Shown: positions 27,361-36,898, counted from the first letter of the stretch. The stretch is 64,000 nucleotides of DNA from Flavobacterium macacae (GCF_003865365.1 NZ_RQVR01000008.1:84124-148123); one strand, 5' to 3'. Made by a program: numbers and translations. The notes: generated by a model from the letters alone, not told the origin.

Positions 27361-28314
27361 ATGAAAGTATTAGCCAATGACGGAATTTCAAAAAGTGGTA
27401 TTTTAGCTTTAGAAAAAGGCGGATTTGAAGTAATTACTACAAAAGTTGCGCAGGAACAAGTTGCCAATTATATCAATGCGAACGCAGTTTCTGTGCTGTT
27501 GGTAAGAAGCGCGACAAAAGTAAGACAAGATATTATTGACAATTGCCCGAGCTTAAAAGTGATTGGTCGTGGCGGCGTGGGCATGGACAACATTGATGTG
27601 GATTATGCTCGCGAAAAAGGAATTCACGTGATCAACACGCCAGCTTCTTCGTCAGAATCAGTAGCAGAATTGGTTTTTGCACACTTATTTTCAGGCGTAA
27701 GGTTTTTACACGATGCCAACAGAAATATGCCGCTGGAAGGTGATTCTAACTTTGAAGGCTTGAAAAAAGCCTACGCCAACGGAGTGGAACTGCGTGGAAA
27801 AACGTTAGGAATCATTGGTTTTGGACGTATCGGAAAAGCAGTCGCCAAAATTGGTTTAGGTCTTGGAATGCGGGTAATCGCTGCAGATAAATTCGTGGGA
27901 AATGCTGAAATTAAAGTTGATTTTTACAACGGACAATTTATCAACGTGGACATTATTACTGAGCCGATTGAAGACATTTTCAGGCACTCCGATTTTATTT
28001 CGCTTCACGTTCCAGCACAAGACGGCTATGTGATTGGAAAAGCTGAATTTGAACTGATGAGAGACGGCGTTGGCATTGTAAATGCTTCGCGAGGTGGCGT
28101 TATCAATGAAGTGGAATTGCTTGAAGCGCTTGAAACTGGTAAAGTTTTGTTTGCTGGTTTAGACGTTTTTGAAGAGGAGCCAACTCCTGCTGTACAAATT
28201 TTAATGCACCCGAAAATTTCACTGACGCCGCATATTGGCGCAGCAACTTTGGAAGCTCAAGATAGAATCGGTACAGAACTGGCAGAACAGATTATCAGTT
28301 TATTGAAAAATTAA
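27361..28314 (+). CDS. serA: D-3-phosphoglycerate dehydrogenase-type 2-hydroxyacid dehydrogenase
   Basis: 317 residues. NAD-binding loop GFGRIG (153-158), substrate-loop GRGGVGMDNIDV (about 69-80), Arg in VNASRGGVINE and the catalytic His in HIGAATLEAQ. It lacks the C-terminal ACT regulatory domain, so it is the short form and probably not serine-inhibited by that route. Position after serC supports phosphoglycerate as substrate. A decayed DUF937-like gene starts immediately after its stop. Confidence 0.88.
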   Translation: MKVLANDGISKSGILALEKGGFEVITTKVAQEQVANYINANAVSVLLVRSATKVRQDIIDNCPSLKVIGRGGVGMDNIDVDYAREKGIHVINTPASSSESVAELVFAHLFSGVRFLHDANRNMPLEGDSNFEGLKKAYANGVELRGKTLGIIGFGRIGKAVAKIGLGLGMRVIAADKFVGNAEIKVDFYNGQFINVDIITEPIEDIFRHSDFISLHVPAQDGYVIGKAEFELMRDGVGIVNASRGGVINEVELLEALETGKVLFAGLDVFEEEPTPAVQILMHPKISLTPHIGAATLEAQDRIGTELAEQIISLLKN

Positions 28315-28316
28315 TT

Positions 28317-28480
28317 TCAAACGGTCAAGGAAGCGCTGCTGTAACGGATGCTATTCAAAAATAAGGTGGCCAATCGGCTTAGACCAAAATAATGATTGAA
28401 AAAAAACAGGAGTGATGCAAAGACTGTTGCAAATAGAAAAAGTGGTTTGGACGGATTATTATGAAAGCTTTTCAGAATAA
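28317..28480 (+). pseudogene. Degenerate 3' end of a DUF937-like gene
   Basis: Pieces read in three frames line up with the C-terminus of DUF937 proteins as I remember it. First SNGQGSAAVTDAIQK, stop (28362-28364); GGQ; one base lost; GLDQNND, stop; KKTGV; frame change; DAKTVANRKSGLDGLL, stop (28462-28464); KLF. The 5' two thirds are gone and the remnant abuts the serA stop. A minus-strand frame over the same bases is its shadow. Confidence 0.65.
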
Positions 28481-28499
28481 TTTTCATTATAAATAAATC

Positions 28500-28529
28500 A
28501 AATCCAGACAATTGTCTGGATTTTTTTTT
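28500..28529 (+). terminator. Hairpin terminator after the serA/DUF937 remnant
   Basis: AAATCCAGACAA directly followed by TTGTCTGGATTT and nine T. Probably ends serC-serA transcription. Confidence 0.8.
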
Positions 28530-28583
28530 GTTAAAAAAAGTAGAATCATAAGGATTTTAAAACTGATTTAGTACATTTAATGA

Positions 28584-29006
28584 ATGAAGAATTTTATCTA
28601 TATAATGCTAATTTTGGTCACAGCTTTTGGCTGCAGTACTTCAAATATGCAAGAAAAAAAAATCTCAAAAAAAGGAAATTTAACAACAAACGATACAGTT
28701 AAAATTATAAATGAAGAAATAAATTATGAAATAATAATTATTGATCCAGGATTCAATAGCTGGTACGTATCTTATGCGAAACCTCGCAATTATTACTCTC
28801 AAAATTATCTTGAAACAAGAAATAGAGATTGGGTTATTGGCTGGAACAATTTATTTATGCGTGGAAGCAGATTAATTGATATGGCTATTGACTATCAAAG
28901 CAATACTAATTATGGTTATGAAGTAAACTATCTTATTTATAATTACCTCACTTATTTTCAATTAACCAACAAAATTAAGCTCGGCAGCTTTGTTCCAAGA
29001 ATTTAA
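28584..29006 (+). CDS. DUF6146-like lipoprotein
   Basis: 140 residues, lipobox VTAFGC (Cys17). The mature part contains IIDPGFNSWYVSYAKPRNYYSQNYLETRN and WVIGWNNLFMRG, the conserved aromatic block of the DUF6146 family. Function unknown. It is followed 31 bases later by the DUF6787 gene. In flavobacteria these genes commonly sit after serA and DUF937, which supports reading the gap as a lost DUF937 gene. Confidence 0.75.
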   Translation: MKNFIYIMLILVTAFGCSTSNMQEKKISKKGNLTTNDTVKIINEEINYEIIIIDPGFNSWYVSYAKPRNYYSQNYLETRNRDWVIGWNNLFMRGSRLIDMAIDYQSNTNYGYEVNYLIYNYLTYFQLTNKIKLGSFVPRI

Positions 29007-29037
29007 AAACGTAGTTTTGTAACTATATTAATTCAGT

Positions 29038-29361
29038 ATGAATAAGCTTAAACAACGCTGGGGAATTACCTCTAATTACCAGCTGGTTATTATATTTATC
29101 GTTTTTGCCATCAATGGTTCTCTTTCGGCAAGAATTTCTTATTACCTAATGGGTTTGATCGGCATCACTAAAGAAAATACACATTGGACTTTCTATTACA
29201 TTATTCTTTTAGTACTCGTTTTACCGCTTTACCCGTTTATGCTGATGGGTTTTGGGTGGCTTTTTGGCCAATCGGTTTTCTTTTTTCCCTTTGCGAAGAG
29301 AATGATCCGCAGCATGAAATTAGGTTTTTTATTACCTAAAGGAAAAGTTGAAGAAAAGTAA
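29038..29361 (+). CDS. DUF6787-like membrane protein
   Basis: 107 residues with two to three hydrophobic segments (about 18-40, 52-72 and 72-90) and the N-terminal block LKQRWGITSNYQLVIIFIVFAINGS, which is typical of the DUF6787 family. Inner-membrane; function unknown. Ends at a clear terminator. Confidence 0.7.
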   Translation: MNKLKQRWGITSNYQLVIIFIVFAINGSLSARISYYLMGLIGITKENTHWTFYYIILLVLVLPLYPFMLMGFGWLFGQSVFFFPFAKRMIRSMKLGFLLPKGKVEEK

Positions 29362-29375
29362 AAATCTAAAAATAG

Positions 29376-29409
29376 AAAAAGCCAGAAAGTCGTTACCTTC
29401 TGGCTTTTT
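29376..29409. terminator. Bidirectional hairpin terminator
   Basis: AAAAAGCCAGAA and TTCTGGCTTTTT pair over 12 bases between convergent genes. Confidence 0.8.
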
Positions 29410-29427
29410 TATAATTAATATAAAACT

Positions 29428-29727
29428 TTACTTTTCTGATTTACTAAAATAGTAGGTGTAGATCCAAGTTAATGTGAATGTTGGCAAAACGTCTGTAAAA
29501 GGCAATAATTCTTCAAGGAAAGAAATCACGCCACCTATTTTCCCAACAGTTCCTTTATACATATTGGCTAAAATAATTCCTGAAATCGGAGCCCATGCAA
29601 AATCAGCAAATTCCCCAAAAAAAGGCAACGCATAAGAAAACATTCCGATAGCGTCAAAAAGCAAACTCAGAAACAATTGCTTTTGTTTTTTATTTGAAGC
29701 TGTTTTAATTTGAACCTGTTCTGTCAT
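29428..29727 (-). CDS. Small membrane protein, unknown function
   Basis: 99 residues from the ATG at 29727 (a TTG lies two codons upstream). A polar N-terminus is followed by hydrophobic stretches about 20-40, 45-60 and 75-95 with FGEFADFAWAPISGIILANMY. It lies 45 bases downstream of msrA on the same strand. No family recognised with confidence. Confidence 0.6.
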   Translation of the reverse strand: MTEQVQIKTASNKKQKQLFLSLLFDAIGMFSYALPFFGEFADFAWAPISGIILANMYKGTVGKIGGVISFLEELLPFTDVLPTFTLTWIYTYYFSKSEK

Positions 29728-29772
29728 TTCCAATGGTTTAGATTAAAACCTACCACGCAAAACCAATGCCAA

Positions 29773-30429
29773 TTATTTTTTCAGCTTTTCAGAAAATTGT
29801 TTTCTGACCTTTTCCACCTTTGGCGTAATCACATAACTGCAATACGATTTCTCTTTATTTCTGGCATAATAATTTTGGTGGTAATCTTCTGCCACATAAA
29901 ATTTTGAAGCTACAGAAACCTTTGTAACTACTGGTTTTCCAAAAGTATTTTCTTGGTTTAATAGCTTAATATAATCTTCGGTAATTTTCTTTTGCGCTTC
30001 ATTATGATAAAAAACCTCACTTCTATATTGCGTTCCCACATCAGCTCCCTGACGGTTTAAAGTTGTTGGGTCGTGTGTGGCGAAGAAGATTTCCAATAGC
30101 TCTCCAAAACTTATTTTCGAGGGATCAAACGTGATTTGAGTCGCTTCCGCGTGCCCCGTTGTTCCCGAAGAAACTTCCTCATAAGTTGGATTTGCAGTTT
30201 TCCCTCCAATATACCCTGATTCCACTTTTTTAACACCTTCTAATTCTAAAAAAATTGCTTCGGTGCACCAAAAACAACCGCCTCCAAATGTGGCAACTTC
30301 CAATCCTTTTTCTACTTCCATCTTAACGGGTTCCTTGTTTTCTGAAATTAATTCTTCTTTTTTTTCTTTTGACTGACACGAAATTGTGATCAAAGTCAGC
30401 ACAGCAATCATCTTTTTCATCTTCTTCAT
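29773..30429 (-). CDS. msrA: Peptide-methionine (S)-S-oxide reductase, lipoprotein form
   Basis: 218 residues. A lipoprotein signal (Cys18 in ITISCQSKEK) precedes the MsrA domain, so the enzyme is exported and repairs oxidised methionine in envelope proteins. The catalytic motif is GGCFWCTEAIF (nucleophile Cys52), followed by GYIGGKTANPTYEEVSSGTTGHAEATQI. No MsrB domain is fused. Confidence 0.93.
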   Translation of the reverse strand: MKKMKKMIAVLTLITISCQSKEKKEELISENKEPVKMEVEKGLEVATFGGGCFWCTEAIFLELEGVKKVESGYIGGKTANPTYEEVSSGTTGHAEATQITFDPSKISFGELLEIFFATHDPTTLNRQGADVGTQYRSEVFYHNEAQKKITEDYIKLLNQENTFGKPVVTKVSVASKFYVAEDYHQNYYARNKEKSYCSYVITPKVEKVRKQFSEKLKK

Positions 30430-30569
30430 TTAATTTTTTAAAATTAATCAATAAATACACCAAAAACTCGGTATTAACGAAACTTTATATATCCACATAC
30501 GAAAGAATGTGAACCGAAAGATGTGAAAGTTTTCTAAAACTTTGTTTCTTTGTATAAACTCCGAAAATA

Positions 30570-31229
30570 ATGATCCACGCAAAAAATCTACATAAATATT
30601 ACGACAAACTTCACGTTTTAAAAGGCGTGGATCTGCACATTGAAAAAGGTGAAATTGTTTCTATCGTAGGAGCTTCTGGCGCAGGAAAAACAACTCTACT
30701 GCAGATTTTAGGAACTTTAGACAAGCCTTCTCTTGAAAACGAAACGGTTTTAAAAATCAACAACGAAGATATTTTGAAAATGAACGACAAGTCACTTTCA
30801 AAATTCAGAAATCAACAGCTCGGTTTTATCTTTCAGTTTCACCAGCTTTTGCCAGAATTTACAGCTTTAGAGAATGTTTGCATTCCCGCTTTTATCGCCG
30901 GAAAACCTAAATCTGAAACCGAAACGGAAGCCAAAAGGTTGTTAGATTATCTGGGATTATCCCACAGAATCAATCACAAACCCGGAGAATTGTCAGGCGG
31001 TGAACAGCAAAGAGTTGCCGTTGCCAGATCATTAATTAACAAGCCTGCCGTAATTTTTGCTGATGAACCTTCAGGGAATTTAGACACCGCTTCTGCAGAA
31101 AATTTACACCAATTGTTTTTTAAATTAAGAGATGAATTAGGACAAACTTTTGTCATCGTAACCCACAACGAAGAATTAGCCAATATGGCCGACCGCAAAC
31201 TGATTATGTCAGACGGATTAATTCCTTAA
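30570..31229 (+). CDS. ABC transporter ATP-binding protein (LolD-like)
   Basis: 219 residues. Walker [10 protein letters not shown] (34-42), Q-loop [19 protein letters not shown], signature [15 protein letters not shown] and Walker [13 protein letters not shown]. The Q-loop and signature are those of the LolD/MacB class, which drives lipoprotein release or envelope export. No permease gene is adjacent, so the partner must be encoded elsewhere. Confidence 0.88.
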   Translation: MIHAKNLHKYYDKLHVLKGVDLHIEKGEIVSIVGASGAGKTTLLQILGTLDKPSLENETVLKINNEDILKMNDKSLSKFRNQQLGFIFQFHQLLPEFTALENVCIPAFIAGKPKSETETEAKRLLDYLGLSHRINHKPGELSGGEQQRVAVARSLINKPAVIFADEPSGNLDTASAENLHQLFFKLRDELGQTFVIVTHNEELANMADRKLIMSDGLIP

Positions 31230-31251
31230 TTTGCTGTATTTCAAATAAATT

Positions 31252-32016
31252 ATGACCCAAAAAGAGCTTAAAGATTTTTTAGACGAAAAAGTAGAACTGT
31301 ATAACAATCCTGATTTTATTGAAAGTGACCCAATACAGATTCCGCATTTATTCTCTTTAAAAGAAGACATTGAAATTGCCGGATTTTTGAGTTCAATAAT
31401 TGCTTGGGGAAACAGAAAGATGATCATCAACAACTCTAAAAAGATGATGGATTTGATGGGAAATTCTCCATATGATTTTGTGATGTCGCATCAAGATTAT
31501 CAGTTAGAACGTTTAGAGAATTTTGTCTACAGAACTTTTAATGGTGGTGATTTTATCAGTTTTATCAAGGCTTTACAAAATATCTATAAAAATCATAATG
31601 GTTTGGAAGCTGTATTTCTTAAAAATCAGGAAGCCCATTCCATGCAGAAAAGCATCCATGAATTCAAAAAAGTTTTCTTTGAAATTGAGCATTTGCAACG
31701 AACCCAAAAACACATTTCTGATCCGTTGAATAATTCGGCTGCAAAAAGAATCAATATGTTTTTAAGATGGATGGTCCGCGAAGATAAAAAAGGCGTTGAT
31801 TTTGGCCTTTGGAAGACCATATCTCCCGCAACATTATCGTGTCCGTTAGATGTTCATTCTGGAAATGTAGCTCGAAAATTAGGTATTTTAACCCGAAAAC
31901 AAAATGATGCAAAAGCTTTGGCAGAATTAGATTTGCAATTGCGAAAATTAGATCCCAATGATCCTGTAAAATATGATTTTGCTTTGTTTGGATTGGGCGT
32001 TTTTGAGGGATTTTAA
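31252..32016 (+). CDS. TIGR02757-family protein
   Basis: 254 residues, mainly helical. Motifs AGFLSSIIAWGNRKMIINN (about 43-61), RINMFLRWMVREDKKGVDFGLW and the C-terminal DPNDPVKYDFALFGLGV match the TIGR02757 family (about 230-260 residues) of Bacteroidota and epsilonproteobacteria. The layout recalls HhH-GPD DNA glycosylases, but no activity is known. It starts 22 bases after the ABC ATPase gene. Confidence 0.82.
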   Translation: MTQKELKDFLDEKVELYNNPDFIESDPIQIPHLFSLKEDIEIAGFLSSIIAWGNRKMIINNSKKMMDLMGNSPYDFVMSHQDYQLERLENFVYRTFNGGDFISFIKALQNIYKNHNGLEAVFLKNQEAHSMQKSIHEFKKVFFEIEHLQRTQKHISDPLNNSAAKRINMFLRWMVREDKKGVDFGLWKTISPATLSCPLDVHSGNVARKLGILTRKQNDAKALAELDLQLRKLDPNDPVKYDFALFGLGVFEGF

Positions 32017-32104
32017 GTCGATTATTCGATGTTTAGATTTGTAAATTATTCAAAAAATCGAAGTATCAAATTATTGAAAAATCAATTTAATCAGCTAATT
32101 AACG

Positions 32105-32112
32105 TACCTTTG
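32105..32112 (+). promoter_or_regulatory. Promoter -7 box (TACCTTTG)
   Basis: TACCTTTG fits the consensus and ends 17 bases before the DEAD-box helicase ATG. Confidence 0.55.
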
Positions 32113-32129
32113 CACAAAATTTACAAATT

Positions 32130-33479
32130 ATGTCCACTTTCGAGCAATTTAATCTTCCAAAATCATTAGAAAAAGCAATTAATGATTTAGGATTCACAGC
32201 ACCCACTCCAATTCAGGAAAAATCATTTTCTGTAATTGCGTCAGGTCGCGATATGATGGGAATTGCGCAAACCGGAACGGGAAAAACATTTGCATATCTT
32301 TTGCCTTTACTTAAATTATACACGTTTACGCCCACACACACGCCAAAAATCGTAATCTTGGTTCCAACAAGAGAATTAGTGGTTCAAGTTGTGGAAGAAG
32401 TTGAAAAATTGACAAAATATATGTCCGTTAGAACTTTAGGAATTTATGGCGGTGTCAATATAAATACGCAGAAAACCAATGTATATCAAGGAATTGACAT
32501 CTTGGTTGGTACGCCGGGACGTGTGATGGATTTGGCTTTGGACAACGTAATCCGTTTTGATGAAACTCAAAAACTGGTAATTGACGAATTTGATGAAATG
32601 CTGAATCTAGGTTTTAGGATTCAGTTGACTTCGATTTTAGCAATGATGCGACCAAAGCGTCAAAACATACTTTTTTCAGCAACAATGACTGATGAAGTAG
32701 ATGCTATTTTGAATGATTATTTTGATTTTCCTGAAGAAGTTTCGTTGGTTCCATCGGGAACTCCTTTGGAAAAAATCAAACAATTAAAATATAAAGTTCC
32801 GAATTTCAATACGAAGATTAATCTTTTGAAAAACCTTTTGGCAAACGACGAAAGTATGTCAAGGATTTTAATTTTCATAAACAATAAGAAATTTGTGGAT
32901 ATGGTGTATGACCGAATTGTGGAAGAATTTCCAGATCAATTTGGTGTTATTCACTCGAATAAATCACAGAATTATCGTTTAACCACGATGGAAAATTTCC
33001 AACAAGGAATTTTGAGAGGAATCATTACGACCGACGTAATGGCGAGAGGTCTTGATATTTCTGACATTACGCACGTTTTAAACTTTGATGTTTCTGAAGT
33101 TCCAGAACAATATATTCACAGAATTGGTAGAACCGGTCGTGCTGACAAAGACGGGATCGCCATCAGTTTCATTGGTCCAAAAGAGGAAGATTTCTTTATT
33201 GAGAGCGAACTTTTAATGAACAAAGAAGTGGATCTTGTTCCCATTCCCGAAGCGGTAGAACTTTCAACTGTTTTGATTGAATCTGAAAAAGTGAGACAGC
33301 CGGTTAAAATGGCAATGAAAAAAGTAACTAAAGGAAATGGTGCTTTTCACGAAAAATCAGAGAAAAACAAACAAGTAAATTTGGGTGGTCCAGGGAAAAC
33401 GAAACCTCGCAAAACAAAAGCGCGAAACCGTGGTGTGGAAAGAACTCGCGATAAAAAGAGAAAAGATAAAGGAAAATAG
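32130..33479 (+). CDS. DEAD-box RNA helicase (RhlE-like)
   Basis: 449 residues. Q-motif GFTAPTPIQ, motif I AQTGTGKT (about 46-53), Ia PTRELV, motif II DEFD (152-155) in place of DEAD, motif III SAT and motif VI HRIGRTGR. The C-terminal tail is very basic and unstructured (KTKPRKTKARNRGVERTRDKKRKDK), fit for RNA binding. It probably acts in ribosome assembly or RNA turnover. The Ala-to-Phe change in motif II is unusual but leaves both metal-binding acids. Confidence 0.9.
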   Translation: MSTFEQFNLPKSLEKAINDLGFTAPTPIQEKSFSVIASGRDMMGIAQTGTGKTFAYLLPLLKLYTFTPTHTPKIVILVPTRELVVQVVEEVEKLTKYMSVRTLGIYGGVNINTQKTNVYQGIDILVGTPGRVMDLALDNVIRFDETQKLVIDEFDEMLNLGFRIQLTSILAMMRPKRQNILFSATMTDEVDAILNDYFDFPEEVSLVPSGTPLEKIKQLKYKVPNFNTKINLLKNLLANDESMSRILIFINNKKFVDMVYDRIVEEFPDQFGVIHSNKSQNYRLTTMENFQQGILRGIITTDVMARGLDISDITHVLNFDVSEVPEQYIHRIGRTGRADKDGIAISFIGPKEEDFFIESELLMNKEVDLVPIPEAVELSTVLIESEKVRQPVKMAMKKVTKGNGAFHEKSEKNKQVNLGGPGKTKPRKTKARNRGVERTRDKKRKDKGK

Positions 33480-33494
33480 GATTTCCAATTACAC

Positions 33495-33565
33495 CAAATT
33501 GCACGAATTAACACAAATTAAAAAGTCTAAATACAGACAAATTTTTGTAGAAGTTCGTGCATTTG
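33495..33565. repeat. Inverted repeat between convergent genes
   Basis: CAAATTGCACGAATT (33495-33509) is nearly complementary to AAGTTCGTGCATTTG (33551-33565). It belongs to a low-complexity class common in flavobacterial spacers and may help end the helicase or lactonase transcripts. Confidence 0.4.
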
Positions 33566-33578
33566 TATTTCATAAGGT

Positions 33579-34691
33579 TTACTGTTTCGAAAAAACCAAA
33601 CAAACTGGAGAACACAATTCTATTCTTTTCCCGGTATCAGTAAGCTTTCCTGTAATTTTGTCAATTTTAAAAATCACAACATTATTAGTGTATTGATGTC
33701 CGATCAATAAAAATTTTCCAGTTGGATCAATTACAAAATTTCTTGGACCTTTTCCTTTTGTATCGATTTGATTCACCAAATCTAAACTTCCTTTTTTGTT
33801 AATCGCAAAGGTGTTGATTGTGTTCGCATCTCCCCTATTTGTAGCGTATAAAAACTTTCCGTTTGGCGAAATATGAATATCTGCCGAGCTTGTTTCTCCT
33901 TTAAAATCTTTCGCTTCAATAGTTGTTTCATGCACCAATTTTAAAGAACCGTTTTTGTATTTGTAAGTAGTTAGGCTTCCATCCAATTCGTGTAAAACAT
34001 AGACAAATTTACCGTCGTTGCTGAACACCAAATGTCTCGGACCGCTTCCTTTTTTTGTATCAATTGTTTCTTTCAAAGTCAAAATTTCTTTGGAAGCATT
34101 TTTATCATATTTATAAATTAAAATTTTGTCCAACCCTAAATCGTTCGCCAAAACAAATTTCTTATCTGGCGAAAAATAAACCATATGAACGTGTGCACTT
34201 TCTTGTCTTTTTTCATTGACACTTTTACCAGAATGCTGGATAATTTGCTGGGCTTCAGTTAAACTTCCGTCTGCATTTTTTCCAAAAACAGAAATAGTTC
34301 CGCCCGAATAATTGGCAGAAATTACATTTTTATCGTCATTGATGATGTAACAAGGATCGGCTCCGTGGGTATTTTGTTTGTTCAAAAAATTTAGCTTTCC
34401 ACTTTTGGAATTAAATCCAAATGAACTAACTGTACTTTCACTTCCGTTTTCATTCACGCTATACACAAAATCATTTCCTTCTGAAACAGTCAAATAACTT
34501 GGATTAATAACATTTTCAGTAGTGGCTTTCAAAGCAAAATCGCCTGTATCTGTACTAAAATCATAAACATAAATCCCTTTGCTTTCACACGAATTTGTAT
34601 ACGTTCCAATAATTAAATTGTAAATTTTATCTTGCGCGTTCGTCACAGTTGCAAAAAAAAGTGTAAAAATTAATAGGGCAATTTTTTTCAT
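33579..34691 (-). CDS. Lactonase-family beta-propeller protein (6-phosphogluconolactonase-like)
   Basis: 370 residues with a signal peptide (MKKIALLIFTLFFATVTNAQ), so exported. Seven-bladed propeller repeats contain the usual LIGTYTNSCESKGIYVYDF, GSGPRHLVFSNDGKFVYVLHE, DIHISPNGKFLYATNRGD and GKGPRNFVIDPTGKFLLIGHQ. The Pgl/YbhE family hydrolyses 6-phosphogluconolactone in the cytoplasm of E. coli; an exported form probably acts on another lactone. Substrate uncertain. Confidence 0.85.
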   Translation of the reverse strand: MKKIALLIFTLFFATVTNAQDKIYNLIIGTYTNSCESKGIYVYDFSTDTGDFALKATTENVINPSYLTVSEGNDFVYSVNENGSESTVSSFGFNSKSGKLNFLNKQNTHGADPCYIINDDKNVISANYSGGTISVFGKNADGSLTEAQQIIQHSGKSVNEKRQESAHVHMVYFSPDKKFVLANDLGLDKILIYKYDKNASKEILTLKETIDTKKGSGPRHLVFSNDGKFVYVLHELDGSLTTYKYKNGSLKLVHETTIEAKDFKGETSSADIHISPNGKFLYATNRGDANTINTFAINKKGSLDLVNQIDTKGKGPRNFVIDPTGKFLLIGHQYTNNVVIFKIDKITGKLTDTGKRIELCSPVCLVFSKQ

Positions 34692-34888
34692 TTTGAGAAA
34701 TTTATGCTGTAAAATTAAGTTTCAATTTTGGAAAAAGGTTGGAAATAAATGTTAATTAAATCGTTGACTATTTTGCTACAGAAGGCATTTCAGAAAATAT
34801 AAGAAACAAATATCAAATGAACATATATATCTTAAATGCTAAATAAAATATTGTTCAAAAAAACGCTTCACAACTGCCAACAAATTCG

Positions 34889-34896
34889 TATTTTTG
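34889..34896 (+). promoter_or_regulatory. Promoter -7 box (TATTTTTG)
   Basis: TATTTTTG ends 15 bases before the ATG at 34912. The TTG start at 34894 lies inside this box and is therefore ruled out. Confidence 0.6.
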
Positions 34897-34911
34897 ACAA
34901 ACTTTCATTTA

Positions 34912-36852
34912 ATGCAGTTCAAACATCCAGAAATTCTATACTTCCTTTTTTTATTGGTTATTCCAATTCTGGTTCACTTGTTTCAATTGCGTCGCTTCAA
35001 AAAAGAATATTTTACCAACGTCCACTTTTTAAAAGAGCTTGCCATACAGACCCGCAAGAGTTCAAAAATCAAAAAATGGTTGCTTTTGGCCACGCGCTTG
35101 TTTCTTTTGACGTGCTTGATTATTGCTTTTGCACAGCCATTTTTTCAAGCAAAAGATTCAAAAGGAAGTACCAATGAAATGTTTATCATTTTAGACAACT
35201 CTTTTTCGATGCAAGCCAAAGGAAAACAAGGCGAATTGATGAAAAGAGCGGTTCAAGAATTATTAGAAAATGCTCCTGAAAATCAGATCTTTTCGTTAAT
35301 TACAAACTCCGAAACATTTTGGAATACCGATATAAAATCGATCCAAAAAGAACTTCAAAATTTAAAATACAGCGCTTCTTCTTTTCAATTGGACAATTTA
35401 ATGGCGAAGATAAAATCACGCAAATCGCCTTATAACAAAGACGTTGTCGTGATTACGGACGCAGTTGGTTTAGAATCAAAACAGTTAAAAAGTATCGACA
35501 GCACTTTTAATACGTATTTCATAGTCCCGAAAGCGGAGCAAAAAAACAACGTTTCGATTGACAGCGTTTACATCAATCAAACTCTGGACAATTTTTATGA
35601 AATTGGCGTAAAGCTTTCTTCTTACGGCAAAAATGAAAATGATATTCCGATTGCTTTATACAATGATAAAAAACTCGTTGCCAAAACAATAGTCAAATTC
35701 GAAGAAAAAGAAAAAGCAATAAATTTCACAATTCCGAAGGAAGATTTTAACGGTTATGCTTCTATTGAAGACAATGCCTTGCAATATGACAACCAGTTGT
35801 TTTTCAGCATTTCAAAACCAATAAAAACCAATGTAATCAGCATTGGACATGTTGAAAAAAGTGCTTTTCTTAGAAAAATTTATGCTGATAAGGAATTCAT
35901 TTACAACAATTTTGATTTGAAATCTTTAGATTACAATCAGCTTGAAAAACAAGACGCAATTGTTTTAAATGAAATTCAAGAGGTGCCACAAGCTTTGCAA
36001 ACCACCTTGAAATCTTTTGTAGAAAAAGGGGGCAATTTAATCGTAATTCCATCGCAAGAAAGTTCGGTTTCTAACTTGAATTCTTTGATGCAAAATTTTG
36101 GTGGCATTCAGTTCAAAACATTAGAAAATAAAGAGAAATTAGTTTCTAAAATTGCTTTCAGCCATCCGCTTTACAGCACGGTTTTCGAGAAAAAAATAGA
36201 TAATTTTCAATATCCAAATATCAAAAATTCGTTTGCAATTTCAAGCGCTTTTCCTTCCATTTTAGGATTTGAAGACCAAAGCACATTTTTGACTGCAATT
36301 TCAAATTCAGTGAGTTCGGTTTATGTTTTTTCAGCTCCGATCAATAAGGAAAACTCGAATTTTCAAAATTCTCCTCTAATTGTTCCTACGTTTTATAATA
36401 TGGCGCAAAGCAGTCAAAAAACAGGAATAAATGCCTTGACAATCGGCGAAAACAATCCGTTTTTGATAGATGCTTTATTATCAAAAGATGAAATTTTAGA
36501 AGTCAAAAGTTTACAAGAAAATGGTTCGGAAAAATTTATTCCAATGCAACAGATCTTGAACAACAAAGTAAAATTAACATTTAATGATTTCCCTCAGGAA
36601 GCTGGAAATTTCGGAATTTATAAAAAAGACGAATTGCTTAAAAAAATCAGCTTCAATTACAACAAAACCGAAAGCGATTTATCGTCATCCAGTGAAGCTT
36701 TGCTTTCTGACTTTAAGGTAATTGATAGTATTGACAACGTTTTTGATACGTTAAAAACGGATAGAACCGATAACGAAATCTGGAAATGGTTTGTTTTTCT
36801 AACCCTTTTATTTTTGGTCATTGAAGTTTTGATACAGAAATTTATAAAATAA
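34912..36852 (+). CDS. BatA/VWA-domain membrane protein
   Basis: 646 residues from the ATG at 34912. The N-terminal BatA domain has two membrane helices (MQFKHPEILYFLFLLVIPIL... and LLLATRLFLLTCLIIAFAQPFF). A VWA-like domain follows, with the metal-site motif FIILDNSFSMQ, then a large periplasmic region and a final helix near 620-640. Bat proteins act in envelope stress tolerance in Bacteroidota, but this lone homologue has no MoxR ATPase next to it. The next gene starts 47 bases on. Confidence 0.83.
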   Translation: MQFKHPEILYFLFLLVIPILVHLFQLRRFKKEYFTNVHFLKELAIQTRKSSKIKKWLLLATRLFLLTCLIIAFAQPFFQAKDSKGSTNEMFIILDNSFSMQAKGKQGELMKRAVQELLENAPENQIFSLITNSETFWNTDIKSIQKELQNLKYSASSFQLDNLMAKIKSRKSPYNKDVVVITDAVGLESKQLKSIDSTFNTYFIVPKAEQKNNVSIDSVYINQTLDNFYEIGVKLSSYGKNENDIPIALYNDKKLVAKTIVKFEEKEKAINFTIPKEDFNGYASIEDNALQYDNQLFFSISKPIKTNVISIGHVEKSAFLRKIYADKEFIYNNFDLKSLDYNQLEKQDAIVLNEIQEVPQALQTTLKSFVEKGGNLIVIPSQESSVSNLNSLMQNFGGIQFKTLENKEKLVSKIAFSHPLYSTVFEKKIDNFQYPNIKNSFAISSAFPSILGFEDQSTFLTAISNSVSSVYVFSAPINKENSNFQNSPLIVPTFYNMAQSSQKTGINALTIGENNPFLIDALLSKDEILEVKSLQENGSEKFIPMQQILNNKVKLTFNDFPQEAGNFGIYKKDELLKKISFNYNKTESDLSSSSEALLSDFKVIDSIDNVFDTLKTDRTDNEIWKWFVFLTLLFLVIEVLIQKFIK

Positions 36853-36898
36853 TTTCGTTTCAAAAATTAGATTTTACAACAACACAACACGCATAAAT

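Noticed and set aside
28317..28511. 64-codon minus ORF between serA and DUF6146
   Set aside because: It is antisense to the decayed DUF937-like remnant and its terminator; hydrophobic look is a by-product of AT-rich DNA.
33495..33565. Possible attachment site or mobile-element end
   Set aside because: Imperfect inverted repeat of a low-complexity type; no integrase, no target duplication.
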